Of a stretch of DNA of 64,000 bases, positions 47,008 to 58,249 are shown piece by piece. A program made the translations under genes and the position numbers. The notes beneath the pieces are model-generated. The model did not search any database. It worked only from the letters and a program-made list of their open reading frames with translations, and was not told where the DNA came from. Source of the DNA: Symsagittifera roscoffensis (Eukaryota; Xenacoelomorpha; Acoela; Convolutidae). Location of the stretch: assembly GCF_963678635.1 (NCBI RefSeq), contig NC_087065.1, forward strand, positions 2,978,001 to 3,042,000, in the 5' to 3' direction. Numbering within the stretch: the stretch's first letter is position 1; the number at the start of each line of letters is the position of its first letter.

Positions 47008-47238
47008 AAGATCGCTTAAAGGGTATCTTTTATCTGAATTTTGAAATCTAATTTAATCAAATTTGTCAAAATTGAAGTCCAATCTGTTTTCTGCTGCCCA
47101 AGCATTTGTTTTCTGCTGCCTAGGTTATTACATTGTTTAAATCTCTTTGAATCGAAGAAAGGTGAAACCAATTTCCACTTATTTTTGAATCGTCAGCATA
47201 TAAAAAGGAAGGGTTGTCAATAGTTTCTGGCATATCTT

Positions 47239-47781
47239 TTATATATAATGAAAACAAGATGACTGCAAAAAACAATCCCTGTAGACCACCAATTGTTTTA
47301 ATGCGGAATGAGACAATGTACTACAAAGAAAAACTATGTTTTCTGTATGTGAGATAAGATGCAAAAGGTGAAGAAACTTGTGGTCAAAGCCTTTTTTGGC
47401 AAGCTTGCATAAATTGATGTTCTGGCTAATAGAGTCGAAAGCTTTTGCAAAAACTAAAAATAGCGTAAGAGATAATTCTCCTTGTTCTAATTTCTTCTGT
47501 ACAAAATCACAGTACAATAGAATGTTTGTCACAGTCAAATGGTGTTTTTTAAAGCCATGTTGGTTTTTACACAACGTTCTTTGAATGAACCTTTTTATCT
47601 TGTTGTATAAAACCCGTTCAACTAATAGGGCGAGCGCAGTAAGCTTTGAAATGGACCTGTATTTTTCAACGTTCATACGTGAAAATTTTTTGTGTAAAGG
47701 ATTAATGTGTGCTATTTTCCAGATACCTAGAAACTGTTCATTACTGACTATGCAATTAAATAGTTCAACCATATCATTCAA
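47239..47781 (-). pseudogene. Retrotransposon reverse transcriptase, finger/palm part
   Basis: Residues include WKIAHINPLHKKFSRMNVEK, YRSISKLTALALLVERVLYN, QHGFKKHHLTVTNILLY and LVFAKAFDSISQNI. The order matches RT blocks 0-3. The first catalytic Asp is Val. The frame stays open 180 codons, so decay is moderate. Confidence 0.85.
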
Positions 47782-48479
47782 ACAAAATTGTAAAAAAAAT
47801 TTATATGTTAAGAGTTATACCATCAACTGAATTTCTTCCTGATTTGCATTTACTCAATTCGTGAAGAATTTTGCATTGCGAAATGAAAATATCTGATAAG
47901 CATATTCCTGGAAAAATACTTTCGCTTGGAACATTCAATGGTTTGTAGTATTTTGTACACAGATGCAAAAAAAACTCGTTAACAGCCTCACAAACTGCAG
48001 AATCAGAGCTTAAACTGGTATTTTTGTATGATTTTTTCTGTGGTACTGTTGCCTTATCGATCTGAGAAATTTGTAAGTCATTTTTAAATCGAAGTCTTTC
48101 TTCGACTAAAGTAAACGGCTTTGTCTAGTTCTAAAGAATCATTCAATTCTTGCGTGTAGCGCTTAACTTTCTCGTCAGAATAATTGTTTCCTTGCGGTCT
48201 GAAGACAGTTTTTAGCATTTTTTGAGTGTGATGACATCCAATGGGAGACTTTAGAGCGATGAATGGACTTTTTAGGAATGTATTTGTTAACTATTTGACA
48301 ATACAACCCATATAACGTTTCAAACATTCTATATGCATCATTCGAGCAATGAAGTCTGTTGTTTAAGAAAAACAAAAGCAATGGTTCGGAATCTGCTTTA
48401 CGGATACAGTAGCGGTTTAGATTTAACTGTTCCGTTTTAATTAATTTCAAATTCTAGATGTTCTACCATTTTAGATGTT

Positions 48480-48713
48480 CTAAAACTTAGATGACGTTTT
48501 AACCGCAATTATGACTCCTCCATGAGGTCCAATTTTCTTATAAGAACGGTCAATTACTACATATACAGCTATGCAGAAGACTGCAGTTTTTGCAACATAT
48601 TTATCGAACCATGTTCCACTTGGGGCAACAATGTCAGGTTGATGGATTCGCAATAAGTTTTCCAGCTTGATTTTCCGTTCAATTTTTAAATTTGGTCTGC
48701 AATTAAGTTGCAA
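48480..48713 (-). pseudogene. Retrotransposon endonuclease N-terminal part
   Basis: Starts LNCRPNLKIERKIKLENLLR and has IHQPDIVAPSGTWFDKYVAK, with GGVIIAVK later. These correspond to the LNCRS...DI(I/V)ALSETWL and GGV.IAV blocks of AP-type endonuclease. The catalytic Glu of the SETW block is replaced (SGTW). Confidence 0.75.
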
Positions 48714-49423
48714 AAATTATATGTTATTTAGTAGTCAAGAGGAAGTGTTTCTTTACCAAGAGTTGACCACAATCAGATTAAATTTTTTTGTTACAGTCAA
48801 CTTGGGAAAAGCCAAAAACAAGGCTTCCAGCTTTATTTTATATCTGATTTTTCTTTTTGCATCAAATACAAAAATCTGAAATATAAGAACGTATCTATAT
48901 TTCAGATTTTTTTCGTTCTGATAGTGCCTTTAATTTATGAAATTTTTGATATACATATTCGAATTCTTTAGCTTTCTCAATGACAGAAAAATAAATTTTT
49001 GATGTCAAGGATATGGAATGTAAAAAACAAGAGGTCTTGATATGTATGGTTGTTCTTTACCAATTCTAAGAGAGTCGCTCACAGTAATTTCTTTAAATTC
49101 CACCCTATCTCTGAACATTTGCAGCAAACTATTTCTGTCCCTTTCAAATTGTACAACTTTATTGTCCTGTATAATTTCTGCTAATCCATATATCACTACT
49201 TTTTTCCCATAAGACCAGAGTCTGTTTTAGCTTGGTTTGGGGTGGGAGCATTATTAATTGATGCAGATTAACTGCTCTGTTTTGATATATGTTCGCGCAA
49301 AACAATGGTATCTATCTCAATTGACGAAAAATCGTTACTTGTTCGACTGGACTGCTTTAAAGAAGCACGGTTTTTTATTTCTGCAGTTTCTTTCTGAATT
49401 GTCAATATTTGGTCGTTATTCTG

Positions 49424-49798
49424 TTATATTGAAAAACTTACACCGGCTAGATTGTTTTGGATCGCTAAACTTGCGTTTTGGATTTCGTATGTGTTTTTTT
49501 TTTCAAAAGATTGTTTCAGTTTATCATTTTTTATTTTTAAGTCTAGGCACCCCTCGCATTTCCAGAAAGATCCTTTTACTTTATCTAAACTTTGCAGAAC
49601 TTCCTTGGGCACTTTGTTGCAGTTTTTGTGAAACCAGGTTTCCCAAATGTCACACGAATGGTAATTAAATTTGCATTCAGTTCCGCAAAGTTTACTTGTA
49701 TATTCGGGATCTTCTAGAAATACATCACTTATATTCTGTTTATTAAACGTTTTCCGTTTCATTTTTGGCGTTTCCTCAGAAAAAGCTTGGGGGAACAA
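49424..49798 (-). pseudogene. Retrotransposon ORF1 with PHD-like zinc finger
   Basis: Cys/His pattern LCGTECKFNYHSCDIWETWF, then HKNCNKVP... and FWKCEGC fits a C4HC3 PHD finger, followed by a Lys-rich coiled segment. PHD-bearing ORF1 proteins are typical of several CR1/Jockey-type elements. The frame is short and continues, broken, at 49196-49005. Confidence 0.7.
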
Positions 49799-49810
49799 TT
49801 ATATCAATCT

Positions 49811-49845
49811 CACTTGGGCTGGATGCCTTCAATCCAGCCCAAGTG
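49811..49845. repeat. Perfect 14-bp hairpin
   Basis: CACTTGGGCTGGAT, loop GCCTTCA, then ATCCAGCCCAAGTG. It sits at the 5' edge of the minus-strand LINE. Confidence 0.9.
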
Positions 49846-50537
49846 TCCACCAATAGGGATCTGTTGGATTGTTCTTTCAAAAGGTTTCCTCCAAACCAGT
49901 CCAAAAATCCACTACTGGGTAAAGTTTTTTCAAGCCCCCACGCGTAAAGTTTCACTGGTCAGATTGGTTTGATGTGATATAGTATTGTGACGCAAAAAAG
50001 CAATTTTTTTTAGATCCATTTTCTAGATCCATTTTTCTTTTCGAAGCAAACCGCACGTGCAATCTTGACAATTTAAATGAAAACTTTTTTTGAGAGTTTG
50101 AAAGGTTCGTAATAATACACTACGCTCGCAAGCGCACAAGTGTAATAAGGGTGTATAATGCAAAATAATATATAGATAATATATCTCTATGCGACCCAAC
50201 TTGAATCTGTTTAACAATCGCTTATGGTATTGCCACCCCTATAAATATACGCAGTAAATTAGCACTAGAGTGTTCTATTTATAGTTCGAATTTTGCTGTA
50301 TTCAATTATGCTGATCGCGGTCAAAAACTCGACAACTCAATCTACATAACCAACACCCCTTTTCTTGATTGCCATAATTCCTTAACATCCCCTTCAGGGA
50401 AAGTTCGAACAATAATTGAAAAAAAAACATAGAACTTTCTCGAAACCTGAGATCTAAAATGCAATAATGATGTTAAGAGCAAATAAAAAAATTAATTTAG
50501 CAAAACAACTTTCAACTTCAGTCTTAGGAAGTTGATG
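49846..50537. other. Spacer between LINE and C14-like gene
   Basis: No exon recognised. Around 50110 CACTACGCTCGCAAGCGCAC is of the type found near the SINE copies. Confidence 0.4.
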
Positions 50538-50543
50538 TTTATT
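50538..50543 (-). terminator. Poly(A) signal of the C14-like gene
   Basis: AATAAA on the minus strand, 18 bases after the stop codon of the last exon. Confidence 0.65.
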
Positions 50544-50561
50544 CAGTTTTCACGGTCGACT

Positions 50562-50782
50562 TCACTGATTGTACAGAGCAGCGAAACAAGTGGCAGGGCT
50601 CTTCGTATCCTCTTTGGTTGTCATGGCAACCAGGTACCTGTCCTGCGAATCGGCCGAGTGGTCTTGGAAGAAGAGTGAACAAATGTATCCCTTCTGACTC
50701 CAATCTTGAATCCATTCCACTCGCTCAAAGTCGTTTGTGAACCATTTGTAAACCTGTTTGTTTCCAATCAAGCAAAGTATTT
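50562..50782 (-). CDS. C14-like protein, exon 3
   Basis: Acceptor AACGTAG| after 50783, entering with AA to complete a codon split after one base in exon 2 (Lys). The peptide contains VYKWFTNDFERVEWIQDWSQ then KGYICSLFF and RYLVAMTTK, ending LYNQ. The pattern W...W..GY.I.S....... YLV.M.K repeats the one near the end of exon 2, so both belong to one repeat domain. An alternative acceptor AAACAAACAG| at 50757 is out of phase. AATAAA follows closely. Confidence 0.75.
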
Positions 50783-51137
50783 CTACGTTATTTTTTTGAA
50801 ACTAAAAAAAAACTTTTACAAATTTGTTCTAGTCGCGTCACCACCGAAACGTAGTTTTGAACCAAATGAAGTCAATTTACGGCATCATCGCACGCTGAAA
50901 ACAGAGCGCATGCCAAAAACGCAATTCTCCTATATATTAAGTTCATTTCTCAAAAAATACGTCTGGGGTTAAAAATGCTTGAAATTTGGTCTAAAAAAGT
51001 GCTTCCAAAAAACTTGTAAGAACTCTTCTTGCTAACTACAAAAATGTCAACAATTTAAAAGCAGTCTGAAAGAACATCAAAAAAATCTGATCTCCCGTAA
51101 TTCTTAATAATTGACTGTTATTGGCTCATCGAAATAC
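50783..51137 (-). other. Intron 2 of the C14-like gene
   Basis: Donor CAGA|GTATTT, acceptor AACGTAG. AT-rich with no other content recognised. The donor is inferred from phase; GAAA|GTTCAC a few codons earlier has the same phase and is an alternative. Confidence 0.6.
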
Positions 51138-51848
51138 TCTGCTCCAGTGAACTTTCCTGGCTTTCCGATGTTTTAGTCATGACGACCAAGAATTTTTTCT
51201 TTCCCTTGTTATAACACATCGAAGTTATAACAAATCCCTTGCTATAATAATCCGCAACCTTCTCACTCAAATTATCCGACTGAGAAAATGTCGGATTCAT
51301 CAACACGACTTGTTCTCGGTTTTCAAACTCGGGAACTCCGCTTGAAAGAACGAAGTAAAACTTAGATTTACAGGCTGTGCACGAGGTAATTGCCATGTTT
51401 CTCCACGTAATGTCATCGGGATCGTCAATTTTCAAGACAACTTGGCTGTCGCCGAAGCCTTCAATTGAATACGCGTAGAATCTTTTGGTTGATTCATCGG
51501 CTTTCAAAGAGTAAATAAATTTTCTGCAATGAACGTCTGATTTATATACTTGAAAAAAGTCAGCATAGCCGGCGCTTTCCCAGTAAAGTTTTTCGGAGGA
51601 ATTGTACTTCTGGTCTGAAGCAAAAACAGCAGCTAGATATCCGTCGCGAATGCTCTGGGAAATGAGAATATTTCTGTAATCGTAAGTGTGGTATTTGATG
51701 AATTCGGCGTAGTGAACCTTTCCAAATATTCGGACGGTTGGGTAGTCTGGCTGGGAGCCTCGGCTGAAAAGGGGTTCCGTTACGGGTCTTCCTTTAGTCA
51801 ATTTCTTCTCATTTCCTGTCATGTAAAGGGTCAGTTCGCCCCCGTTAT
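51138..51848 (-). CDS. C14-like protein, exon 2 (repeat domain)
   Basis: Acceptor TTTTGTTCCAG| after 51849, entering with AT to complete GAT (Asp194). It codes 236 residues beginning NGGELTLYMTGNEKK. It has successive beta-rich units: ILISQSIRDGYLAAVFASDQ; FIYSLKADESTKRFYAYSIE; MAITSCTACKSKFYFVLSSG; KGFVITSMCYNKGKKKFLVV then MTKT. The GYxITSxxxxxGxxxFLVVMSK-like units recall the repeat region (DUF7477 type, from memory) behind some plant kinases and other proteins. Function of that region is unknown to me; binding or scaffolding is an inference. Confidence 0.82.
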
Positions 51849-52105
51849 CTGGAACAAAATGGACTGAGACTTTTTAAACTAGTTGAACTCAAGTACTTTT
51901 AGACTGGTGCTGATCCAAAACATTACCGGGGTTGAAGAATCGACTGTCACGTTAAAAGCTGTTTGAAGTTTAGTAATCTTAGACACGTTGATCTAAAATA
52001 ATACCGAGGGGGGATGGTTTGTTACAAAAAACGAGCCAAATGTTACCCAAAACGATGCCAAAAAAAAGAATCCATGAGCTTGAATCTATGAGATAGGCAT
52101 CTAAC
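51849..52105 (-). other. Intron 1 of the C14-like gene
   Basis: Donor AGAG|GTTAGA, acceptor TTCCAG; 257 bases, with the phase (1) preserved. Confidence 0.75.
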
Positions 52106-52685
52106 CTCTATTATCAAACGCCGACTGATCTGGCTTGCATGCCGACAGACACTCGAAACCATCGATGCCTTTCCGGATACAAAAATCAGCCCAAGTTCCG
52201 CTGTAACATGCGTCACTGCAAATTGTCGGATAAGCCATGCCCTCGGGAACCATCTCCAAAATTTCATCAACTCCGATAGTTCCGTCGGTAAAACACCAGT
52301 TACCTGTAGGCATTTCCCCGTGACCCGAATAGTAGAGCATCGGCTTAAAATCATTTTCCAGACAAAACTGGAAAAAACTCGTGATGTGATTGGCGACCTC
52401 CGCTTTGGTAATTTCGAGGTTTTGAATTTTGTTCTTCAATGTGTGACCAACCGATCTTTCTATGTTGAACAAATCCAAACTAATACCCTGTAAATATTTC
52501 CCACTTTTTTCTCCCTTCGCTTCTCGTTTTCGACCCATAGAGATGTGAACTTTTTCGGGCGGGTGGCTTGACCCGGCGATTAACAGCCATCGTCGCTGTT
52601 TGGTTGTAGGACTCCAGTCATTAATATTGCTGATTTTTCCAGCATTTTGTTTGATCGCAGATCCAGCGAATACTTTAGAAGACAT
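52106..52685 (-). CDS. C14-like (caspase/metacaspase-type) protein, exon 1
   Basis: ATG at 52685 (AAAATGT context) begins a 503-residue model. Residues 31-193 form a caspase-hemoglobinase-fold domain: core strand RWLLIAGSS; helix region with KAEVANHITSFFQF; strand and histidine motif PMLYYSGHGE (His122); NWCFTDGTIGVDEILEM; and cysteine motif ICSDACYSG (Cys160). YSGHG plus DACYSG is nearer to metacaspase/orthocaspase-type sites than to animal caspases (HG...QACRG), so basic-residue specificity is possible but not shown. It has no CARD or death domain and no signal peptide, so it is probably cytosolic. Similar uncharacterised proteins with GNWCF.DG.I exist in other invertebrates as far as I recall. 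Confidence 0.87.
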
Positions 52686-54727
52686 TTTGAATTAACAACG
52701 ATTAATAAGTAAATAGTTGGATGGTTTTTACACCATTTTGGTGATGGTTCAGTGAACAAAACAAGTAATACAAGAAACACGTTCTATTTACTGAGCTTAA
52801 AAGAGACTATAATGAATACTTATTGTAAAACACACATTGTGTTCAAATTTCCCGTGTTTTCGTCATATTATAGGTAGAAACTCATATTGTAATTAGAAAA
52901 CGGAGCCGCCAATAATTTGAACTTTCTTTCGTCACAATTTTTTATGCTCCAATAAATTCACGGCGGAAGCCTAGAAACTGTATATGGTTAGAAAAATATT
53001 AATTCAAATAGAAGTCAAGCTATACATTTTTACCTGAAGACAGTTTTGAGCTGACTAAAGTTTAAAATGGAAATCAGCAAAAAAAAACATTAAAAAACAT
53101 CAAAAATGAACATCAAACCAGCATATTATGAGCAATGCTAGGCCAAACTAGGCCAATATTTAAGAAAAACGGACAAATATTTGACAAAAGGAGCAAATAT
53201 GGTAAAAGAAAACGTGACTTAACTCTCAATTCATCACACAGAGGCGAAGCGGAGATTCGCGCCACTTGCGGTAAAAAAACATAAGTCGAAAAAAGTTTTA
53301 AAATTACGAAAAAATAAAAAAAAAATAGGTCTGTCAAAATTTTACTTTTCTCAATATATCTCGTTAAATTCATTTGAGACAAAAACCTCAGAAACTTGAA
53401 CACTAAATTAGCAACGGAAGAAAACTTACAAAGACTTTAAAATAGACGACAATAAACTTTGCGTAGACACAAGTTGATGAAAAAAAAGTAATTATACAAA
53501 AAATCTTTTAGGCCTCAAGTCCCACCTGAAACTTTAATTAACTTAAACTTGCAATGAATGTTGCTTAAGTTACAAACAAACTCTGTGATGTGGCAACTTA
53601 GCTGACAAAGCTTTAGCAGACAAATAAAAGTCCAATACATTTTAAACGAATTTTTTTTTTCAATTGCATAAAAACTCAAAAAAAAACAAAGTCAGGCCAA
53701 GTCACTTAGGGTGCAAAGGAGACGGCGCTACACTTAAGCCGGTTGGGAGGGAGCCTGAAAAATGTAGGATTTAAGATTAAAGACACAGAGGTGAAGCGAT
53801 GACACAAAGTAGCATTGCAAGCTAGCAGACAGGAAAGGAAATGAGAGAAACCAAGTCCAAAGAAAACGAAAGTCTAAAAAACTTCAAAATGTTGTCTGAA
53901 CTGATGTTTTAATTGAGGAAAAACTTCCAGAAACGAATTCGATACCTTTTATTGAAAAGACAAAAACATTTATAGAGCGGTTAAAAAAATGTTGTCTTGA
54001 AAAACTTTAAACTATAAATTCTATTCAGAGATTTTTAACGTTTTGTGCAATCCGGAGGGAAGCAGGCAAAAGATTGTTCTCCCAAACTCCACAAACTTAG
54101 GCTAGTAAGCCGATAAAAAACGAGCCATAATCAATTAGGCCGTATCAATTATAATCAAACTTAAAAAAAAGAAATTATACGAAGTCAAGGTTAGTAGAAT
54201 TACAAATTGCAGGAGTAAATGAAAAAACAAAACTTTAGAACAATGAACACTGCATGCCGCGAAAAATGCTAAAATTTGATAACTAAGCCGACAAATCATA
54301 AGCCGACAATTTTTTTTCCAAAATGGAATATTTCCCGTTTGAAAAAAAAAAACAGGTACTGCTCAGATTCCCACCGAGGACCTTTGCTGTCCCAAGCGTA
54401 TTCGTTACCTCCAGAATAAACAGATACGCTTAGAAATTTGAACTCATTTTGAAACAGTTTACCAAGTGATTCTGTTAAACATGCTGTCAACCCGAAAAAA
54501 GTTTATATTCCGATCTAACACAGCTTGCTAATCGCAAGCGTAAACAATAATAATTACTCCGGCATTTAAAAAAAAACACCAACTAAAGCAAACATGCCTT
54601 GGAAAAAGAGTTTTAGTTTCACACTACTTGCCATAACAAAAGTGGTACAACACAAAAGTAGCATGGCAAACTAACTGACAGAAAATAAGACAAAACGCAG
54701 AAAAAAAATGATCTAACAAAATTTTTA
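52686..54727. other. Intergenic, 5' flank of the C14-like gene
   Basis: AT-rich. It contains SINE-edge motifs CAGAGGCGAAGCGGAGATTC with CCACTTGCGG near 53238-53275 and CAGAGGTGAAGCGATG near 53785. No exon recognised. Confidence 0.45.
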
Positions 54728-55000
54728 CATAGAGGCGAAGCTACACTTAGCAAAAACTAGCAAGAAAACGGCAAAAAGCAGCCCTAAAGATCTGAAAAGT
54801 GCAATATCAAAAAGTAAAAGAAGATTCAGATTAGTCAGAATTCGGTGACGTCCCGGACTCGAACCTACGATCTACTGAAATCTAGAAGTTATGCGTTTCA
54901 CGCACTAACTAATCAGCCACGGACGATTATTCCATCACAAACACTAGCCATAAATAAAGCTGAGAACAGATGCTACGAAATTTCCAACGCTACAGATCGT
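54728..55000 (-). mobile_element. tRNA-derived SINE, copy 2 (best B box)
   Basis: On the minus strand the tRNA-like part 54926-54846 carries an A-box-like TGGCTGATTAGTTAGTGCGT and a perfect B box GGTTCGAGTCC (54865-54855), with CAT in the anticodon-loop position. The internal pol III promoter therefore looks intact. The flanks match copy 1 on both sides, so this is a repeat and not a single-copy tRNA gene; the stems are imperfect and extra bases lie between the anticodon and T arms. Confidence 0.7.
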
Positions 55001-56358
55001 GATTATAGCAAAAAAGCATACAAGTGTTTTTAAATAACACTTTGTTTGCGAGTTAATTTAGAAAAAAAAGAAGGTTCGTACTAAATAACTAGCTGCTCGC
55101 TAGCGTAATAATTTGTGCTGATTTTCTTTAAGAAATCGTTCCTAAAAACACGCCAATTAAGGCAACTTATTTTAATTGACCGTCGAAACAAAACGTAAAA
55201 TGCGGTAACAAAGCTGACATAACCTGCGCCGATATGTTGAGCCAAAAAAAATATAAAAAAAAGTTTAAAAAAACCCATAAAATATTCAAAATAATGTCTC
55301 TTCTCAATACATCTAGACAGCAACCTTTTTTGATAATCAAACGACTAAAAATGATGCCGCTAAAAAGTTTTTCTGTGAGTTGGCAAAACTAAAGAATTGG
55401 AAATGACCGCCAATTTGAGTCATCCTTTGAACAAAGTTATTTAGGTAAAAAGTAGGTTGCAACACGCTGGCTGCTCGCAAGGATAAAAATAAATTTCAAC
55501 TAGTCAAATGAGACAACCAGAGTTTATGATCTCAGCGATAACATCAATGATCAGTTAAATGTTTTCGACATTCTTCACCAGTACACTGAAAAATGACGAA
55601 ATTGTACAAATTAAAAGTACTGGTAAACTAAAATTTAGGTATGATTCCAAGATAAAACAATCATGTTTATTAGATTTACACTTTTATTATTGCCAGTTTT
55701 GGGCATAGTTTCCCCAGGGCAAAATTTAAAAAAAAACATTTAAAGATTATGATTCTACTCGAAGTAAAATCAATTTTTGAAATTGATCTGAAATCTTTTT
55801 TTTTTGCTCCAATTCAATTTGAAACTTAAAATTACAATGAAAGATTAAATAAAATACTAACAAATTATCAAACGGCAAGTGAGCTAACTTGCAGACTTAA
55901 AAAACAAGCCTTAAAAATTCAATTTATTTACTCGTTAAACAATCAATTAAAAATTAAACGGAGTTCTGCGCAATTATCATTATTCAAATTAGCAATGCAA
56001 AATAATCAAATTATACGAAATTATACGCAGATTCGGTTTTCTCGAGAAATCATTTGACGCGGCAAAGGGAACTTCTTCAAAATGTTTTTCATTTGAAACC
56101 TGAATTTCAAAATTTGTATACGAAGTTATAGTATAAAATTATCCTTTAAAAAACGTTTCCTAGAAAAATCTACGTTTAGACAATGAGAAAGTGTAACGAG
56201 AAAGTTGAATTGGAGCAAAAAAGATTTTAGATCAGTTTCAAAAATCGACTTCATTTTCCAAGAATTCTAAATGCAAAGCACAAACTTTCTAAGCGTCCAT
56301 AAATGAAAAAAAAATTGCCGTGACCTTAACAGTTCTAAAGTTTGCCATCATTTTAACA
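55001..56358. other. Intergenic
   Basis: AT-rich. CTAGCTGCTCGCTAGCGTAA at about 55088 and GGCTGCTCGCAAGGATAAAA at about 55470 are short dispersed motifs also seen near 11940 and 54525. No gene recognised. Confidence 0.45.
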
Positions 56359-56930
56359 ATGAAAATGCGCTGATGTTAAAAAATCACAAGTCAAACCACG
56401 AAAAATCAAAATTGAGCGTGAACTAAAGAAAAATATTTAAAAAATTTTAAGAAAAAAAATTACACTGAAATGAAAAAATCACCAAGACCTGTATAAAAGT
56501 ACTCATTACGTTCATTACTCTTAATAAATGCCAAAGTTTGATTACCTTACAGGTTGAAGATTTATATAAAATTATCACCTTTTTGATTAAAACATCCTGA
56601 TTTTGGAAACCTGGATCATGGAAATGCGCTAATTAATGGAAATGTGCTGATCTTAGAAAAAAAAATTTTAACCATGTAAATGCGCTGAACTTAACAGCAA
56701 ATCACAAGTCAAACCGCGAGAAATCAAAAATGAGCGTGAACTAAAAAAAATTAAAAATTTCACTGAAATAAAAAAAAATCACCAAGACCTTTATAAAATT
56801 ACTCTTTATGTTAATTACTCTGAAAAAATTCTTGAAATTGATCACCTTTTAGTTTAAATAAATATAAAAATTATCATCTTTTTGATTTAAAAAACGCCCT
56901 GATCTTGGAAAACCTGGATTATTCATCATT
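56359..56930 (+). repeat. Tandem pair of a dispersed repeat (about 315-bp offset)
   Basis: AAATGCGCTGA(T/A)(G/C)TTAA, then AATCACAAGTCAAACC(A/G)CGA, GAGCGTGAACTAAA, ATCACCAAGACCT and CCTGAT(T/C)TTGGAAA occur in the same order from 56359 and again from 56674. Further single copies lie at about 61735-61860 and 63815-63935. Confidence 0.8.
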
Positions 56931-57469
56931 TTTTTTACCTTGAGTATTTTAAAAACTAAATTATTTTTTCGAAAACAAAAACCTGCGCGTTTTTCCTGGC
57001 CATTTGTCTTCCATTGAATCTTAAGTGAGTTTCAAAAACAGAGGCGAAGCGAAGCTTGGCACCACTTGCGATACAATACACTGACCCGACACGCATCGCT
57101 GAGAAATTTCCATAAATAATTTAAGGTTGACAGCAGACATCGGTTGATCATAGTGTCGATAGACGACATCGTTCGACCCAAACGGTCGATACATAATTCG
57201 ACCACCTGTATCAGGGTTTATGTTAATTCTGCCCGATACTCTTGTAAAAAAATGTTTCATCGCAGCTCAACCTAGCTTTATCTCAAACTTTAGAAAGCAG
57301 CTAAAAACTAAGATAATTAAAGGCGTTAATTCACATATTTCTCGTTTAAACTAATTTACAATTTAATAATTAAGATTTGTAAATCATTATTCACTCTAAA
57401 AATTCTGTTAAATTAAAAATAGGCTCAAACGTAAAGAGTTGTGATGGAAAATATTAGAGAATCAGTTCA
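56931..57469. other. 3' flank of the NMDA receptor gene
   Basis: Contains the SINE-edge motif CAGAGGCGAAGCGAAGCTTG...CACCACTTGCGATAC at 57041-57080 and a minus frame 57260-57021 without a recognised motif. No AATAAA was seen in the first 100 bases after the receptor stop codon. Confidence 0.4.
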
Positions 57470-58249
57470 TTAAGTTAAATGGAGGTCGCCTCTTGAACTC
57501 TTAGCCGATATTCTACCAGCCGAAGATTTCTCTCGCACAAAATCGTGGTCGAATAATTTCAAGTCAAGCGTGACCGAATTCTTCGAAGATGACTCGTTAG
57601 GCGTATTGCTGCTGTTGTTGCTACTTCCAATAGTGTTCGAGTTAGACTGTAACAGCTTTGGGTGTTGTGATTGGCTATTAAAAGTAGGAGGCTGTTTCGG
57701 ACGTGACTTGCCGAATGTCGAAACTTGAGGCAGGGGTTCCTTTTCAGAGTTCCCAGTGGGGTAAAAAGTGGTCGGACTGGTTATTCCCGAGTTCGACACT
57801 GTCGTGCTTATGTCTCCCACATTTGGACTTAGTCTCTGTGACTGATTTGGTTGAGCTTTCTGGTGAATATTAGGCGAAGAAGATAATTCTTTAGTAGCTT
57901 GATTTGGGCTATTCTTTTGGTGGTTCACATTGCGCATCAGCGTCGCGTGACTCGACTGCGAACCTGGATAAAGTACCGTTGGTCCATTGACATCGGCGAA
58001 CCTCGGTGACCCTTTTCCATTTCTGGGTGACCCTATTGAGAGGTCATTGGGAGAGGTCAACTCCTGCTGGGGTTGTTGGGAGGCGGCGGACACCATGGAG
58101 TGCATGGGTATGTAACTAGAGTTGTTTGTGTTGTTGCCAGATCCGAATAACTGGTTCAGTTTGGACTCGGATGGTTTGCTGGATCCAAATGGGTAAGTTG
58201 AGGGCACGTATGATACTCCACCATCGCCATTTCCTCGGCTGCTCTTGTT
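57470..58249 (-). CDS. GRIN1: NMDA receptor subunit 1, last exon (cytosolic tail)
   Basis: Acceptor TCCTTTTTAG| after 58250, phase 0, then 259 codons to TAA at 57470. This follows the M4 exon donor in phase 0. The peptide is a low-complexity tail rich in Ser, Asn, Gln and Pro (NKSSRGNGDGGVSYVPSTYP at the start; GRISAKSSRGDLHLT at the end) with many SP and KS sites that could be phosphorylated. In vertebrate GluN1 the whole tail after M4 is about 100 residues, so this one is long. The assignment to this gene rests on strand, distance, phase and composition; the tail itself has no conserved domain. Confidence 0.68.
   Translation of the reverse strand, partial: NKSSRGNGDGGVSYVPSTYPFGSSKPSESKLNQLFGSGNNTNNSSYIPMHSMVSAASQQPQQELTSPNDLSIGSPRNGKGSPRFADVNGPTVLYPGSQSSHATLMRNVNHQKNSPNQATKELSSSPNIHQKAQPNQSQRLSPNVGDISTTVSNSGITSPTTFYPTGNSEKEPLPQVSTFGKSRPKQPPTFNSQSQHPKLLQSNSNTIGSSNNSSNTPNESSSKNSVTLDLKLFDHDFVREKSSAGRISAKSSRGDLHLT

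Larger units (their letters stand above)
46690..49800 (-). mobile_element. Decayed non-LTR retrotransposon (PHD-type ORF1, EN, RT)
   Basis: A nearly full-order element read right to left: ORF1 with a PHD-like zinc finger (49798-49424) and a later ORF1 piece at 49196-49005 (IYGLAE...RPLVFYI); endonuclease (48713-48480); linker (48450-48175); reverse transcriptase (47781-47239); YADDS at about 47205-47190; thumb/C-terminus (47007-46726). Frames are separated by shifts and stops, and the RT catalytic Asp in the F.DF.KAFD block is Val, so it is inactive. The order fits Jockey/CR1-group elements. Confidence 0.85.

Noticed and set aside
54846-54926. Functional tRNA-Met gene
   Set aside because: The A and B boxes are good, but stems mispair, there are extra bases before the T arm, and the same flanks occur at other copies, so it is a SINE head.
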